Part shown: piece by piece, positions 34,635 to 46,441 of the stretch
Numbering within the stretch: the first letter of the stretch is position 1
How the letters are laid out: every line of letters starts with the position of its first letter
Source of the DNA: Laetiporus sulphureus 93-53
Lineage: Eukaryota; Basidiomycota; Agaricomycetes; Polyporales; Laetiporaceae
Length of the DNA stretch: 64,000 bases
NCBI RefSeq assembly: GCF_001632365.1
Contig: NW_024468511.1
Location: 1,280,761-1,344,760 of the forward strand
Reading direction: 5' to 3'
Notes under the pieces: model-generated
Databases searched by the model: none
What the model was told of the DNA's origin: nothing
The model's input: the letters and a program-made list of their open reading frames with translations, nothing else
Made by a program: the position numbers and the translations under genes

Positions 34635-35227
34635 ACGCGCGAAGTTGCCAGATCATGGAATCGCAACCTGGTTATGTGCACCTCCGCCTCCTCGATGGTT
34701 TGAGTGCAGCGGATTTCACGGCATGTAAATGTGGCAATACGAAGTGTAGCGCTATCACGATACCATGCGCCGCTAGTGGTACTCAATTCGTAGTATTCCT
34801 TTCCTGTAAACGCCCGCGGTGGCCTTGAAGGATACAATTTTTACGACTTACCGAACTCTATCCACTGTCAACGTCCATGCTGGGCCGGAGGGCCGCGCAG
34901 ACGCGGCCATGCAAGCTTATGGCTTCAACGCATTGATGGACGCTGTTGTCCGAGTCGCTGCCGTCTGCCGTCTTGAAGTCATAGTCCACAACTGATCCAA
35001 GCTTGAGATTTGCACTGAGAGTACTCGTTCATTACTATACAATAGGTAAACAAGCCGCGAAGACGATGAAGACAAAGTTAAACAAGACAAGTAGACGGTC
35101 AACAGCACGCAGCGACCAGTCAATCGGGTGACTACGGTGACTGTCCACGTATACTCTAAAAACAACATGGACGGAATAGAAGAAGACCAATCAATAAGGC
35201 ATCAAAAATAGATGTACAACGTGCAGG
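34635..35227. other. Intergenic, no gene seen
   Basis: Tail-to-tail space between the small plus-strand gene and the Cep57-like gene. No feature was recognised. Confidence 0.5.
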
Positions 35228-38200
35228 CTACGATGCGCTCGGGCATGTCTTCCTTCCGCGAGCCCGGCCCCACGATGAGATGTTGTCAGGTACAGGTCGG
35301 GCGTCTTGTTCCGTAGCGGCAGGCTGCTCAACGGGCTTATCTTTGAAAGTCAGGAGGCCGTACAGCGAAGCAATTTGATCGCCCTGGACGGAATCGTCAG
35401 ATCATCAAGAAAGGCGACATCGACAAGCATACTTTTTGTTCCAGGATGTCGATCACTTCGCGCAGGTGCCCGGCCACGACATTGCGCTTCGCGACGTTGG
35501 AGACCGCATCCATCTCTTTGTACTGTTCAGCCAACTCTACGTAAATGCTGAGAAATTATGAGACCGATTAGGTGAAAAGGTGGGTTGAACTCGAGCATTC
35601 GCACCTCTTATAATGGGTGAAATCGTCTTCTAGCTCCCTAACCACCCGCGTCAGTACGGTCTGCGGCGGTATCTCATCGCGCTGATGACCACCGCTTCCG
35701 ATGCCATCATCGGAGCCCTCCGCAAAGCCTTCGTCATCGCCGTCATCTTGTGCCTTCTTTCCAAGTTTACGATAATCCTCCTCCATCCAGAAGTCCGCAT
35801 GATCCTCAGCCTTCTTGCCTGGCGCGCGATTCCGGCGACGGCGGTGGCACACTGTACATGTCTGCGCATTATGCTCGGGCGCGGAAAAGAAGAGGCGTTC
35901 GAGGTGCGCGCCGCGGATTTGTGGGAACGGCGCATCAACGGGAGGGTCTGCATGCCGCTCAGGCGCACGTCGAAGGGCTTCGTCGCGCCCGGCCCTCGTA
36001 TGCATCTTCTTGAGCGCGATACCAGGCGTAGGTGCCATAGGACGCGAAGGAAGCTGCCCCGCATTTCTCGGCGGCGTGTTTGCGGGTCGGTCACCAGATG
36101 TCCGACGTGGGTTGAAAGCGACAGAGGACTTCCGCTCGTCTTCCATGCTCTGGTGGCTGGTGGCCGAGGAATGCGAGATCCGGGCGGAAAGCGCGGGTGA
36201 GACTGAGCGAGAGGAAATCCGCGAATGTGAGCTGCTTGAGGAGCGACTGCTTGCTAAAGACGCCGACCGGTCGGCACGGCGCCCATGGACGTCAGCGTAG
36301 ACCCGTTCAGCATCATCGGTGTCAATAAGGGGACGAGTAGTGGGATCGTTCAGTGGTCTCGAAGATCCAACTGGTGCGATCTCAGCGCGCGTAGTGTGGT
36401 CCGGCACAGGAATAGTCGGGGTAGGTGCGCGATGTCCTCGAAACATTGAACCATCATCGCCATCATCCTGGCCATCATCAACTCCAAATATAGCTGAATC
36501 TTCCTGATCATGCCTCTGCTGTTGCACAGAAGGCTCGTCATTCTGAGTTTCCATGGTCAGCTCCTCAGAAGGCTCAAGAATAGTTGCCTCCTGCGGATCC
36601 CGTTCGTTCCGCCTTTCCTTGAGGCCCTCCTCTACCACACCCCTCAAGACCTCTACCTCTCCAGCCAAACGTTCCACTTCTGTCCGCAGGTTGTCCATGT
36701 CCTTTCCTTTCTCTGCCAATGCACGAGCATCAACGTCGCGCAGCATGCGGAGCTCATTGAGAAGCTGCTGGTGATCGGAGAGCTCGGAGGTGAGACGGGA
36801 CAGGTGGTTGCGTAGAGTTCCGATCAGCGCCTCCAAAGCTGGGACTCCAAGTCAACCGGAGTACGAGCTTGGTGGTAGCGAGACTCACCTTTCTTCTCTT
36901 CCACTGCTTGCTTGTACCTGGTCTCCGTCGTGAAAGGTTCCTCACAGCGGATTTCAGGGTCTACGTTGTGACCCAACCCGTTAACGGTTGTTTGCCTGCA
37001 TGGGACACCAAGCTTGTGCCTCTCCCTCTTAGCAGCAGCAGCAGCAGCATCACGTGAAGCTTGCACTTCTTGCTCGAGTAGTCTCGTCCGCTCTCGAGCT
37101 ACCTCTTTCTTGCAGGTTTCCAGCTCGAGCTCCAACTCATTCATTCGCCGTCGAGAAATGCTATTTTCAGATTCAAGGAATGCAAGCTTGGACTGCACGG
37201 CATTGAGAGTGGCGATGAAGCGAGCTAATGGAAGAAAATGATATATTGTCATCAAACACACGTTTAAAGCGACAATAAATGGGCTTGCCGGCATGCTGCC
37301 CGTCGTCCATGGCATTATAATCGTAGTAGTCCATACCCGCCTTTGCAGGGGATTCGACAGCGCTGGTCAGACCGGTCACATCCGGCAGGTAGATACGGCC
37401 TTTGGATACGTTCGTAGTCTTAACGTTGGAGGCATGGACTGAGCGTGACGGAGCTTGATTCACGAGGTTTTTGAAGGGGCCCCGTTCCTTCGCCTGTGTT
37501 GCCACTCGTGCATCGCGTCGCGTGGTCGGTACTACCGGAGCCCTAGCGGCACTACGTTTCGCGCAAGCCTCAGCTTGTTGCCTCTTTTCCGTCTGGATCT
37601 CCTGTACGAGCTTGCGTGCCATGTCCACAAAGTGAGAGCTGCTCGGAGGCGGCGGCGTTGGCGGTTGTACCGTCACCTCTGGGTCGGGCTGCGCATACGA
37701 AAGAGACGTTTGGTACAACCCGACGGGTGAGCGCAGGCCAGTGGTAGGTTTGTTGGGTCGAGGGGCAGATCGTTCGTTATTGAACAAGGAAGGGTATGTT
37801 GTCTGCGGTGGGCTCCTCGATCGCTTTGATTGCAAATTTGCGCGCTGATTATTGACAGAAGGGCGGGATGAGCCATTCGTAGGCGCACTACGGGGTCGCT
37901 TGGGAGAAAATGTAATGGCATTGAGTGCATCAGAGAGTTTGGGTCTGGACGCCGGGGAATGATGCCTAGCAGAGCCACTGTCTGATTCTGACGTGGATGA
38001 TGTAAAGGAAGAGATCGGCGAGCGCACTGCTTCATGGCGTATCGGAGGATGGCTCGATAAGAAAACCTTGTCCAGACCGGCCGGGTCATCCACGACCAGA
38101 GGATCGAAAGCGATAGCATCAGGGCCCTGCAATATTAACGTTCGGAATCAGACACGTAGCCACCAAAGATTTGCGGAAGCTCGACAGTAATACGAGCAAG

Positions 38201-38733
38201 AGTGAGAAGGTATCTCAGACGGAATATGCACGCACAAGCTGCTTATCCTTCACAGGGTCCATCCCAAGGGCACTGAAGTGAGCTTCAAAGCCAGCCATGA
38301 TGCCTTGCAAAGGGCGGTCTGGGTCGTACTCGGCACCACTAAGGCTAACATCCCTCCTGGATCCTCGACCTGCAAGCCCGGCACTCAGAGTGAGTGCACT
38401 TGCGTGATGGGCGGCTGTGGACATTGTTTCACCACCGTAGGGGTTTACGGTGTCACCCGGGTCAAAAGATTGATACGACCAACCGCCGAGTTGGCTGTGT
38501 TCGCCGGCTTCGAGGTGATCGCCAGAGCGTTGCTCGAACGACGCAAAGACGGTGAAAGGTGAGGGTGCGGGGTGGTTTCTGGGGTATTCAACGTCGGAGA
38601 AGTCGTCTTCCGGAGCAGAAGAGAGATGCAAAGACAGATCGGTGTGCTGTAGATTGCGTTCTAATAATATTCGGTTCCGCTCGAGCTCGTCGCCACGGAT
38701 GCTGAACTCGAGGTTGGCTGAGCCCCTCGACAT
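35228..38733 (-). CDS. Spindle pole body/centrosome protein with Cep57-type microtubule-binding domain
   Basis: Start ATG 38733 (MSRGSANLEF). A Ser/Pro-rich N-terminal half carries FSPKRPRSAP and further basic Ser/Pro sites. It is followed by coiled coil: LNAVQSKLAFLESENSISRR with NELELELETCKKEVARER, and after further introns IGTLRNHLSRLTSELSDH with VERLAGEVEVLRGVVEEG. A disordered acidic/Ser stretch (36,480-36,000) leads to CTVCHRR and the C-terminal Cep57 block: VVRELEDDFTHYK, IYVELAEQYKEMD, NVAKRNVVAGHLREVIDILEQK, GDQIASLYGLLTFKD. The stop is TAG 35228-35230. This is the layout of fission yeast Ppc89-like proteins, scaffolds of the spindle pole body. About seven exons are implied. Its start lies 266 bp from that of BMS1, on the opposite strand. 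Confidence 0.8.
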
Positions 38734-38999
38734 GTTCGGCGCGGAGGTATCGCAAAATTAGAAAGAAGTGATGTCGCAGGCGAAATAAGCGAACGGAAGC
38801 CAATCAAGAGTTGCTCGATGGAGGCGCAGCTAGAAGCGGCGACAGCATGGAGTCGAAAACGGGCGCTATCCTGTTCAACCACAAACCACACGCGCTATCA
38901 CGTGGCCGTGTCGATTTTTTGTGGCCCAATCTCATTCGGTCGTGTCTTCCTACTCCCCGCCTCTGCCTCTCGTTCCGCTGCGTCCTGTTTATCTACGAC
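38734..38999. promoter_or_regulatory. Shared divergent promoter region, Cep57-like and BMS1
   Basis: The 266 bp between the two start codons must hold both 5' UTRs and both promoters. No clear TATA was seen. Confidence 0.55.
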
Positions 39000-41900
39000 A
39001 TGGAGGAACAGAAACACAAGGCTCATCACCCATCACAGTCAGGTTCGAAGGCGGAGAAAAAGAGTAAAGCTAAAGACAAGGAGAAGCAGCATGGGTTTAA
39101 TGAGAAGGTTCGTTTACTTCTTAGTGATAGCATCCTCCGTCTTATGCAACTTTCATACCATAGGCATTTGCACCAAAATCTGGTCGCCGTGCTGATCGCC
39201 AGGCTCGACGCAAGGTTGAACGTGACCAAACTCGTCTTCATGTCCCCACTGTGAACCGCACACCTGATGACCATCCTCCTCCCGTCATTGTTGCAATCGT
39301 CGGTCCTCCTGGTGTTGGGAAGACTACGCTGCTCAGGTCGCTTGTCCGTCGTCACACCAAACAGACTCTCAGTCACATACAAGGGCCTGTCACCGTCGTC
39401 AGCGGAAAGAAGAAAAGGATCACGTTCATCGAATGTAATAACGACCTTAATTCCATGATAGACATCGGAAAGATAGCCGATCTTGTCCTTCTAATGATTG
39501 ATGGCTCATATGGGTTTGAGATGGTGCGCTGTATGTTTGTATGGGTGTATTTTCTCGGCTGACACAATCATCAGGAAACCTTCGAGTTCCTTAATATCCT
39601 GCAATCCCATGGGTTCCCTAAAGTCATCGGCGTTTTAACCCATCTTGATCTGATCAAAAAGGCTGCGACGCTACGTACGACCAAGAAGACATTGAAGAAG
39701 CGCTTCTGGACGGAAATCTACCAAGGCGCCAAGCTGTTCTACCTTTCTGGTGTCATAAACGGACGCTATCCAGACACAGAAATTCTGAATCTTTCGCGCT
39801 TCATCAGCGTCATGAAGTTTCGTCCTCTGGTTTTTAGAAATTCTCATCCATATCTCCTGGCTGATCGTCTGGAGGACCTTACATCTCGTGAGGAAATCCG
39901 TCAGTCGAACGGCAAGTGTGATCGCACCATCACCGTATACGGATACCTGCATGGTACGAACCTGCGCCTCGGTATGAAAGTGCATATACCCGGCGCTGGT
40001 GACCTCTCCATGAAGAGTATTTCGGTGCTCAGTGACCCATGCCCACTCCCCGATGCTGATTCGGAGAGGAGACGGAAGTTGAGCGAGAAGAAGCAGCTGC
40101 TCATCCACGCACCTATGAGTGATATTGGAGGTATCCTGTATGACAAGGACGCGGTCTACATCAATGTCCCAGGAAACTTTACGCGCGGCGATGCTGATGG
40201 TGAGTTTATTAAAGCCATGCAATCGTTCAAGTAACCTATGATACATTCTCCAGCGCCTCAGGGGGAGGGAGAGAAAATGGTAATGGATCTGCAGGACGTG
40301 AAAGCGACTCTCGAGGATGCCGTCACTAGAAGCCAAATCAAATTGTTCGGGTCATCGTCGAAGCCTATAGTCGTTGCGGCAGGCCCCAGTAGAACATCCC
40401 ATGATTCGGATGATGGCCAGAGCTCGGGACAGTACAGCGACAGTGAGACGGAAGATGAAGAGAACGGCGAAGCGGAGCTCGGAATCGGTGCGAAAGAAGA
40501 CCTAGACGAAGCTGATTCCAGCGGCGAGCGGAATGGTGCATCGTCGCAGGCATCTGATGACGCACGCGCAGCTCGGTTTTCTGGCGATCGTGGTCGTTCT
40601 ACGCGTCGGAGGGTTCATCGTTCGATGAATGAACTTCCTGCACACGAGGGTCCTGCTAGGGCCATTGAATACGCGGAAAGTGACCGTGACGAAGACATGG
40701 AATCTATTCTGGACCGCGTCAGTCCGGTGATGTTCGATGACGATGCCGGTCTCGATCTCAAGAGTGATGACGAAGACATGTCCGACGACGAAGAAGCACC
40801 TAGGTGGAAGTCAGATCTAAGAGAGAAGGCCATCACGTCTTTCATGCAGCATTCGAGGAGAGGCAAACGAAAGGATCTGACGAAGATGATCTACATGACC
40901 TCCCTGTCTCCCGCGGAGATCATCAACAACGCCTCGTCGACGAAGCAAGGAGACGACCATCCCGACCAACAGCTGGATACGGAGGATTTCTTTAACGTGA
41001 TCGACAAGGCGTCTCCGGATGTGGAAGATGTTGATATGACTAAAGGAGCTGTACACGCGGAAGACCTCGAAAAGTGGGAGGAAGAGGAACTGCTCGAGTC
41101 CATCCGTCATCTTTTCATCACTGGAACAACTGCGGGTGACGATGCTTCTGCGGACAATGAAGCTGTCAACGATGAGCACGTGGACGAAAAGCTAGGGGAC
41201 GACGACCAGCAAGTTGATTCTATTGCAGATCACGAGAAGCACCGCGCAGCGGCCTTGGTGGCGAAAAAGAAAGCTCTCAAGCGAAAGTTTGACGAGCAGT
41301 ACGATGACCCAGAAAGTTCGAAAATGGACTTTTATGACGAGCAGAAGGAGCGCATGGCAAAGCAGCTGGAGATTAACCGTGCAGAGTTCGACGACCTTGA
41401 TGCTGAGACGCGGGCTCTTACGGAGGGATACCGGCCGGGATCGTACGTGCGCATTGAACTGGAGAATGTGCCGTGTGAGATGGTCGAGAGTTTCGATCCG
41501 TCCTATCCCATTGTCGTAGGCGGTTTGCTGACCTCCGAGGAACGCCTCGGCTACGTCCAAGTACGCATCAAGAGGCATCGTTGGTACTCAAAAACGCTCA
41601 AGACTAATGATCCTCTGATCTTCTCTCTTGGTTGGCGACGCTTCCAGACCATCCCCATTTACTCATTGGACGACCACTCGATACGGATGCGTATGCTGAA
41701 GTACACTCCTGATCACATGCATTGCTTTGCAACTTTTTACGGGCCCGTTTCTCTGCCGAATACTGGCTTCTGCGCCTTCAACTCCTTATCGAAAGATGTC
41801 GCCGGCTTCCGAGTATCTGCTACTGGTGTCGTGCTGGATATCGACAGGTCCGTCAAGATCGTCAAGAAGTTAAAGCTGACGGGAGTGCCGTATAAGATCT

Positions 41901-42686
41901 TTAAGAACACGGCCTTCATCAAAGACATGTTCACCAGTGCTCTGGAGGTGGCTAAATTTGAAGGCGCTAACATTCGCACTGCATCGGGCATTCGCGGACA
42001 AGTAAAGAAAGCACTCACAAAGCCGGAAGGGTCTTTCAGGGCGACGTTTGAGGACAAGGTGCTCATAAGTGGTACGTTTGAACGGCAGGCGCTCCGTCCT
42101 AGTATTGACCTATTGCGCAGATATTGTTTTCCTCCGAGCATGGTTCTCGATTCAACCGCGGAGATTTTACAACCCCGTCACGTCTCTCCTTCTCTCCGAC
42201 AAGGCCAAGTGGGCTGGAATGCGCCTGACTGGCCAAGTGCGCCGAGAAAAAGGCTTGAAGACGCCGCTCAACGTGAATTCCACCTATAAGCCGGTCGAAC
42301 GACCAGCTCGTCGCTTCAACACTCTGAAGGTTCCGAGGAAACTGCAGGCCGCCCTCCCATATGCTTCCAAACCAAAGCTCGTCAAGCAACAACATCGACA
42401 ACCGTACCTGCAAAAGCGTTCAGTTATCCTGGAGGCTGAGGAGAAGAAAGCCATCGCATTGCTGCAGCAGATGCGGGCTCTGCGCAAAGATCAGGTTATT
42501 CGACGTAAAGAGAAGCAGGATCAGCATCGGGCCGCCTATCGTAAGAAAATAGAGAAAGATGAGGCAAAGAAGAGCGAGAAGGAACGGGAGAAGCGGAAAG
42601 CGTATATGAGAGTAGCAGGCATTAAGAACAAGCGAGAAATCGTTCAAGAAGAAGGTGGCGGGCCTCAGAAACGCAGGAGAACATAG
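39000..42686 (+). CDS. BMS1: Ribosome biogenesis GTPase BMS1
   Basis: Five exons (39000-39107, 39164-39523, 39575-40199, 40254-42071, 42121-42686) join to 1,158 residues. BMS1 is a nucleolar GTPase that brings Rcl1 to the 90S pre-ribosome for 40S subunit formation. The N-terminal GTPase domain shows the P-loop VGPPGVGKTTLL, then LLMIDGSYGFEM and the THLD-type base motif (GVLTHLDLIK). A long acidic, disordered middle (about 40,420-41,240, with repeated DE runs) follows, as usual in the family. The C-terminal BMS1/TSR1 domain has DPLIFSLGWRRFQTIPIYS, NTAFIKDMFTSALEVAKFEG and the junction IS/DIVFLRAW followed by PRRFYNPVTSLL. A Lys/Arg-rich tail ends the protein. Length and domain order are normal, and the gene looks intact. 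Confidence 0.95.
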
Positions 42687-42803
42687 TCATGTGTTATGAT
42701 TACAATCCTTATTCTATGCATAGTTCTGCTTGGACCGATTTTCCCCAGGGTCAAAACGACTACAGCTTCGTTATTGTAAAATATACATGGAAACGCCCGA
42801 TAT

Positions 42804-45800
42804 CTACTGTCCGAAGGCAGTAGCGAGGAAGCTTTCGATCTGCTTCTTGTGCAACGCCTGGAATTGATTCGAGGTCGGTACGTATCACTGGCAAGCATGC
42901 GATGCGACATACCTTGCTACCAGTGGCAACTGAACTCGTAGGATCGCGGCCGGCATACAGAGGGTACTTGCCCTTATGGTGCTGCGTCTCGTTGGCCGCG
43001 GTCAAGATTCGCGGGCCAACATACGTCCATGCACCGTTGTTCAAAGGCTCCTCCTACAAGAAATCATGAGCAATTTTGCAAAGGAGAATTGTTCAAAAAC
43101 CTCTTACCTGACACCACAAGATATCGGCGTTAGGATACTTGTCCAAGTGGGGCGTGAGCTAATGTGCGGAGGATCAACAGTGTCCTACAATAGATAAGTT
43201 GCACAGACGCACAAGATCGTAAGGGAAGGGAGATATCTGCTCCAAGCGGCTGATAGCGACGTCATTGAAGCCCTTGTCCTCACGCTCTTGGAGAAGCGTA
43301 TGATAGACTTGACCTGCGCAGATACTCTTTAGCTGTACGCAACGTCTAACCAGCACAGAACGCACCACTGCAAAGAATGTGCCGCCTAATATTCTCCGGA
43401 GCAACGAGGTCCTCAGGATGGGAGTCAGGGATGTATCGCTGGAATTGCGTCTCTCCAACCATTTCCGACAAGTCAGACCGAGCCTTGGGGTGGCGCAACA
43501 ATGATTTCGAGAAGAACACAATAAGCTAACAAACGATGAGCATGAGAAGGACGTGGCGACAAATTGTACGCGTAACCTACCGGCTTGCGGAAGTCACGAT
43601 GAATTTGACGACGGAGGACGTGGAACTATCGGAGTACAGTGAGTTTAGCCACCTTAGAGCAAATTTCATTTGAATTGGCATACGTAGTTCGCCGGCGTTC
43701 TGCAGTGCGGTGATCAATCTCATGAATAACCACGCATAACATAATGGCACTTACGTCGGGTAGACGATCTGCATATTGCAATCCTGGTGCTGGCGCTCAA
43801 TCTTATCCGGTGTTGGGAAGTAGCCTGGATGATCGTCGCATAATTGGAGGAATCGCTCTAACCGTCCGCTTGAATGCTCGGGACCCTGACCGTCGAAGCC
43901 GTGAGGTAGACTCATAACTACACCGGTACGCTGCAACCATTTCCGTTCGCCCGACGCGATGAACTGATCGATGATACATTGCGCATTGTTCGCGAAATCA
44001 CCAAATTGCGCCTCCCAGATGGTCAATGCGTCCGGCGAAACGAGCGAGTAGCCGAGCTCGAAGCCGAGCGCGCCAAACTCGGACAACGACGAGTTACATA
44101 CAATGAAACGTGCCTGATTCGAACCGAGATTGTTGAGCGGAACGTACTGCTGCTCATTCTCCTGGTCGTGAATAACGGCATGACGCTGCGAGAATGTTCC
44201 ACGCTCAACATCTTGGCCGGAGACGCGGACGTGAATCTTCTCGAGAGCTAGCGAACCAAACGCGAGAGCTTCTGCGGTCGCCCAGTCGATGTTGCGGCCT
44301 TCCTCGACAGTCTTGCCACGGTTGGTCAGGATACGGGCGAGGTTGCGGTGCGGGTGGAAGCCCTCGGGATAACTGGAGATGACCTTGCCGATGCGCTTGA
44401 GCACCTCTTCCGTTGCACCGGTGTTGGACGTCGGGAGCGTCTGCTCAGCAAGCTGCTTCGGCGAAGGAAAGCCCGGCCACGCCGCTGAAAGCCACTCCTT
44501 GCTGGTAGGAACGTAATCCTTCGCAGCGTTCGCGGCCTTTTCGAGCATGCCCCATACCCACTTTTTATGCTCTTCGATGTCCTTCTCCGTGAACGTGCCC
44601 CGATCGATTAGGTATTTCGAATACTGCGTGAGCGGAGTCGGCTGCTTCTCAATGGCCTTGTACATGCGCGGCTGCGTGAAGCTCGGCTGGTCGGTCTCAT
44701 TGTGACCGTGGCGGCGATAGCAGACGATGTCGACGACGACGTCGCGCTTCCACTTCGCACGCCAGTCAGCGGCGAGCTGGCAGACAAAGTTGACCGCCTC
44801 GACATTGTCGCCATTTACGTGAAAGATGGGCGCGTCAATGGCCTTGGCGATGTCGGACGGATACGGCGTCGAGCGAGCGAACCGTGGATCCGTGGTAAAG
44901 CCAATCTGGTTGTTAACGATGAGGTGGACCGTTCCGCCAGTGCCGTAATTAGGGAGGTTGTGGAAGCCCATCGTCTCGTAAACAACACCCTGACCCGCGA
45001 AGGCAGCATCACCATGAAGAAGGACACCCATAGCCGTCTCATGTGTCGCTTCGTCGTTCTCGAAGTGTTGCAGTGCCCTCGTCTTGCCAAGGACAACCGG
45101 GTCCTCGGCCTCCAAGTGCGAAGGGTTGGCGACCAAGGATAAAGCGACCTTCTTACCAGAAGGTGTCGGTCGCACGTAGTTCGCACCAAGGTGATATTTG
45201 ACATCACCTGCCGGGAAGTCATCGTCGTCCGATGTCCCAGAAAATTCATTTAGGATGGCCTCGACCGGTTTCCGGATGACGTTGGCAAGGACGTTGAGAC
45301 GTCCGCGATGAGGCATGCCGATTGTGACGTGTTTGACGCCATGCTCGACCGACCGGTCAATTAGCGCCTTCATACCTGGAATAAGAGCCTCGCAACCTTC
45401 CAAGCCGAAACGCTTCTCGTTGGGATATTTGCTCGCCATGAACTTCTCAAATGATTCTGACCAGATAAGACGATCGAGCACCATACGCTTCTCTTCAACA
45501 GTGTAGTTCCAAGGTTTTGGGATCTCGATGCGCTCCCGAATCCAGTCGCATTGCTCCTTGTCCGGAATGTGGATGTATTGCCACCCAATATGGCCACCTG
45601 CGGCTAGTCAGACATGCGTCGCTATAGCAAAGTATCGATGCTCACAATAAATGCGTTTGCACACATTGATGATTTCACCTAACGTCATCGTCTTGCGGTC
45701 CTCCGTCGCAAAATGAGGCAGAATGCCCGGTCCAAGCGCAATCTGCTTGTCCAGGTCGCGCTCCGTGAAAGCGTACTGGCTGAGCTCGAGCTCGGGAGGG

Positions 45801-46292
45801 TAAGCGTGGTTGAGATCGGCATGGAGAATGCCCAAGGGATCCAAGTCTGCAATGTGGTGGCCGCGTACTTGATACGCACGAACGAGCAATTGCACCTGCA
45901 CGAAGGATTGGTGCACGCGCAACTCATGTGACGAATAGACATACCTTGAGATGATCGTCCAACTCGGCACCTCCGCTGGCATAGAGGGCAGGTGCACCGC
46001 CTACAGGAGTAGGCACGAGGCTGGGTGGCGGTTGGAAGGCCTTGGAGCTAGGCAGGCCCTTATCCATGCCCGAGAAGTAGACGTCCCAGGAGACGTGTAC
46101 GGATTTTGGGTCCTGTTTCCAGTGATGGTACATCTCTTCGACGTAGTACGCATTGGTGCCGTTGGCAAAGGGATCGTTGGGCGATGGCGTAGTTGCTGTC
46201 GCGAACGAGCGGGCGAGGGTAAGGCTCACAGCTGTAAGATTTGCGCCCTGCGCCGCGAGAGGTAGCCGCCTTAGCACATGCCTGGAAAGCAT
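42804..46292 (-). CDS. KGD1: 2-oxoglutarate dehydrogenase E1 component, mitochondrial
   Basis: The protein starts [20 protein letters not shown], a mitochondrial targeting peptide, followed by the E1 lead-in [21 protein letters not shown]1 is a thiamine diphosphate enzyme that decarboxylates 2-oxoglutarate and feeds succinyl groups to E2 in the citric acid cycle. Visible marks are [14 protein letters not shown], the HIGWQYIHI segment at an intron, [58 protein letters not shown], the IGFTTDPR loop, [14 protein letters not shown] and, in the C-terminal part, [19 protein letters not shown]. The 3' part is split into short exons (43,700-42,804) that end in FLATAFGQ. Around nine exons are implied and all blocks are present. 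The start lies 149 bp from that of a CoA-transferase on the opposite strand. Confidence 0.96.
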
Positions 46293-46441
46293 CGTGGAAG
46301 ACGTGGATGATGGTGGCGAAGAAGGAGCGCAGACGGCGAGTGCTTATGGCTTAAGGTCGTGTCGGGCGTCGGCTCCGATTCTCACACTTCCCCGCACCTG
46401 CGACTACGCGTCCGACACGCGTTTCCGCCCTTGCTACCAGT
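46293..46441. promoter_or_regulatory. Shared divergent promoter, KGD1 and SUGCT-type CoA-transferase
   Basis: Only 149 bp separate the two ATGs, so the two mitochondrial genes must share one short control region. No TATA was seen; the sequence is GC-rich. Confidence 0.6.

Noticed and set aside
44702..45142. 146-residue plus-strand open frame
   Set aside because: Antisense shadow of the highly conserved KGD1 coding sequence.
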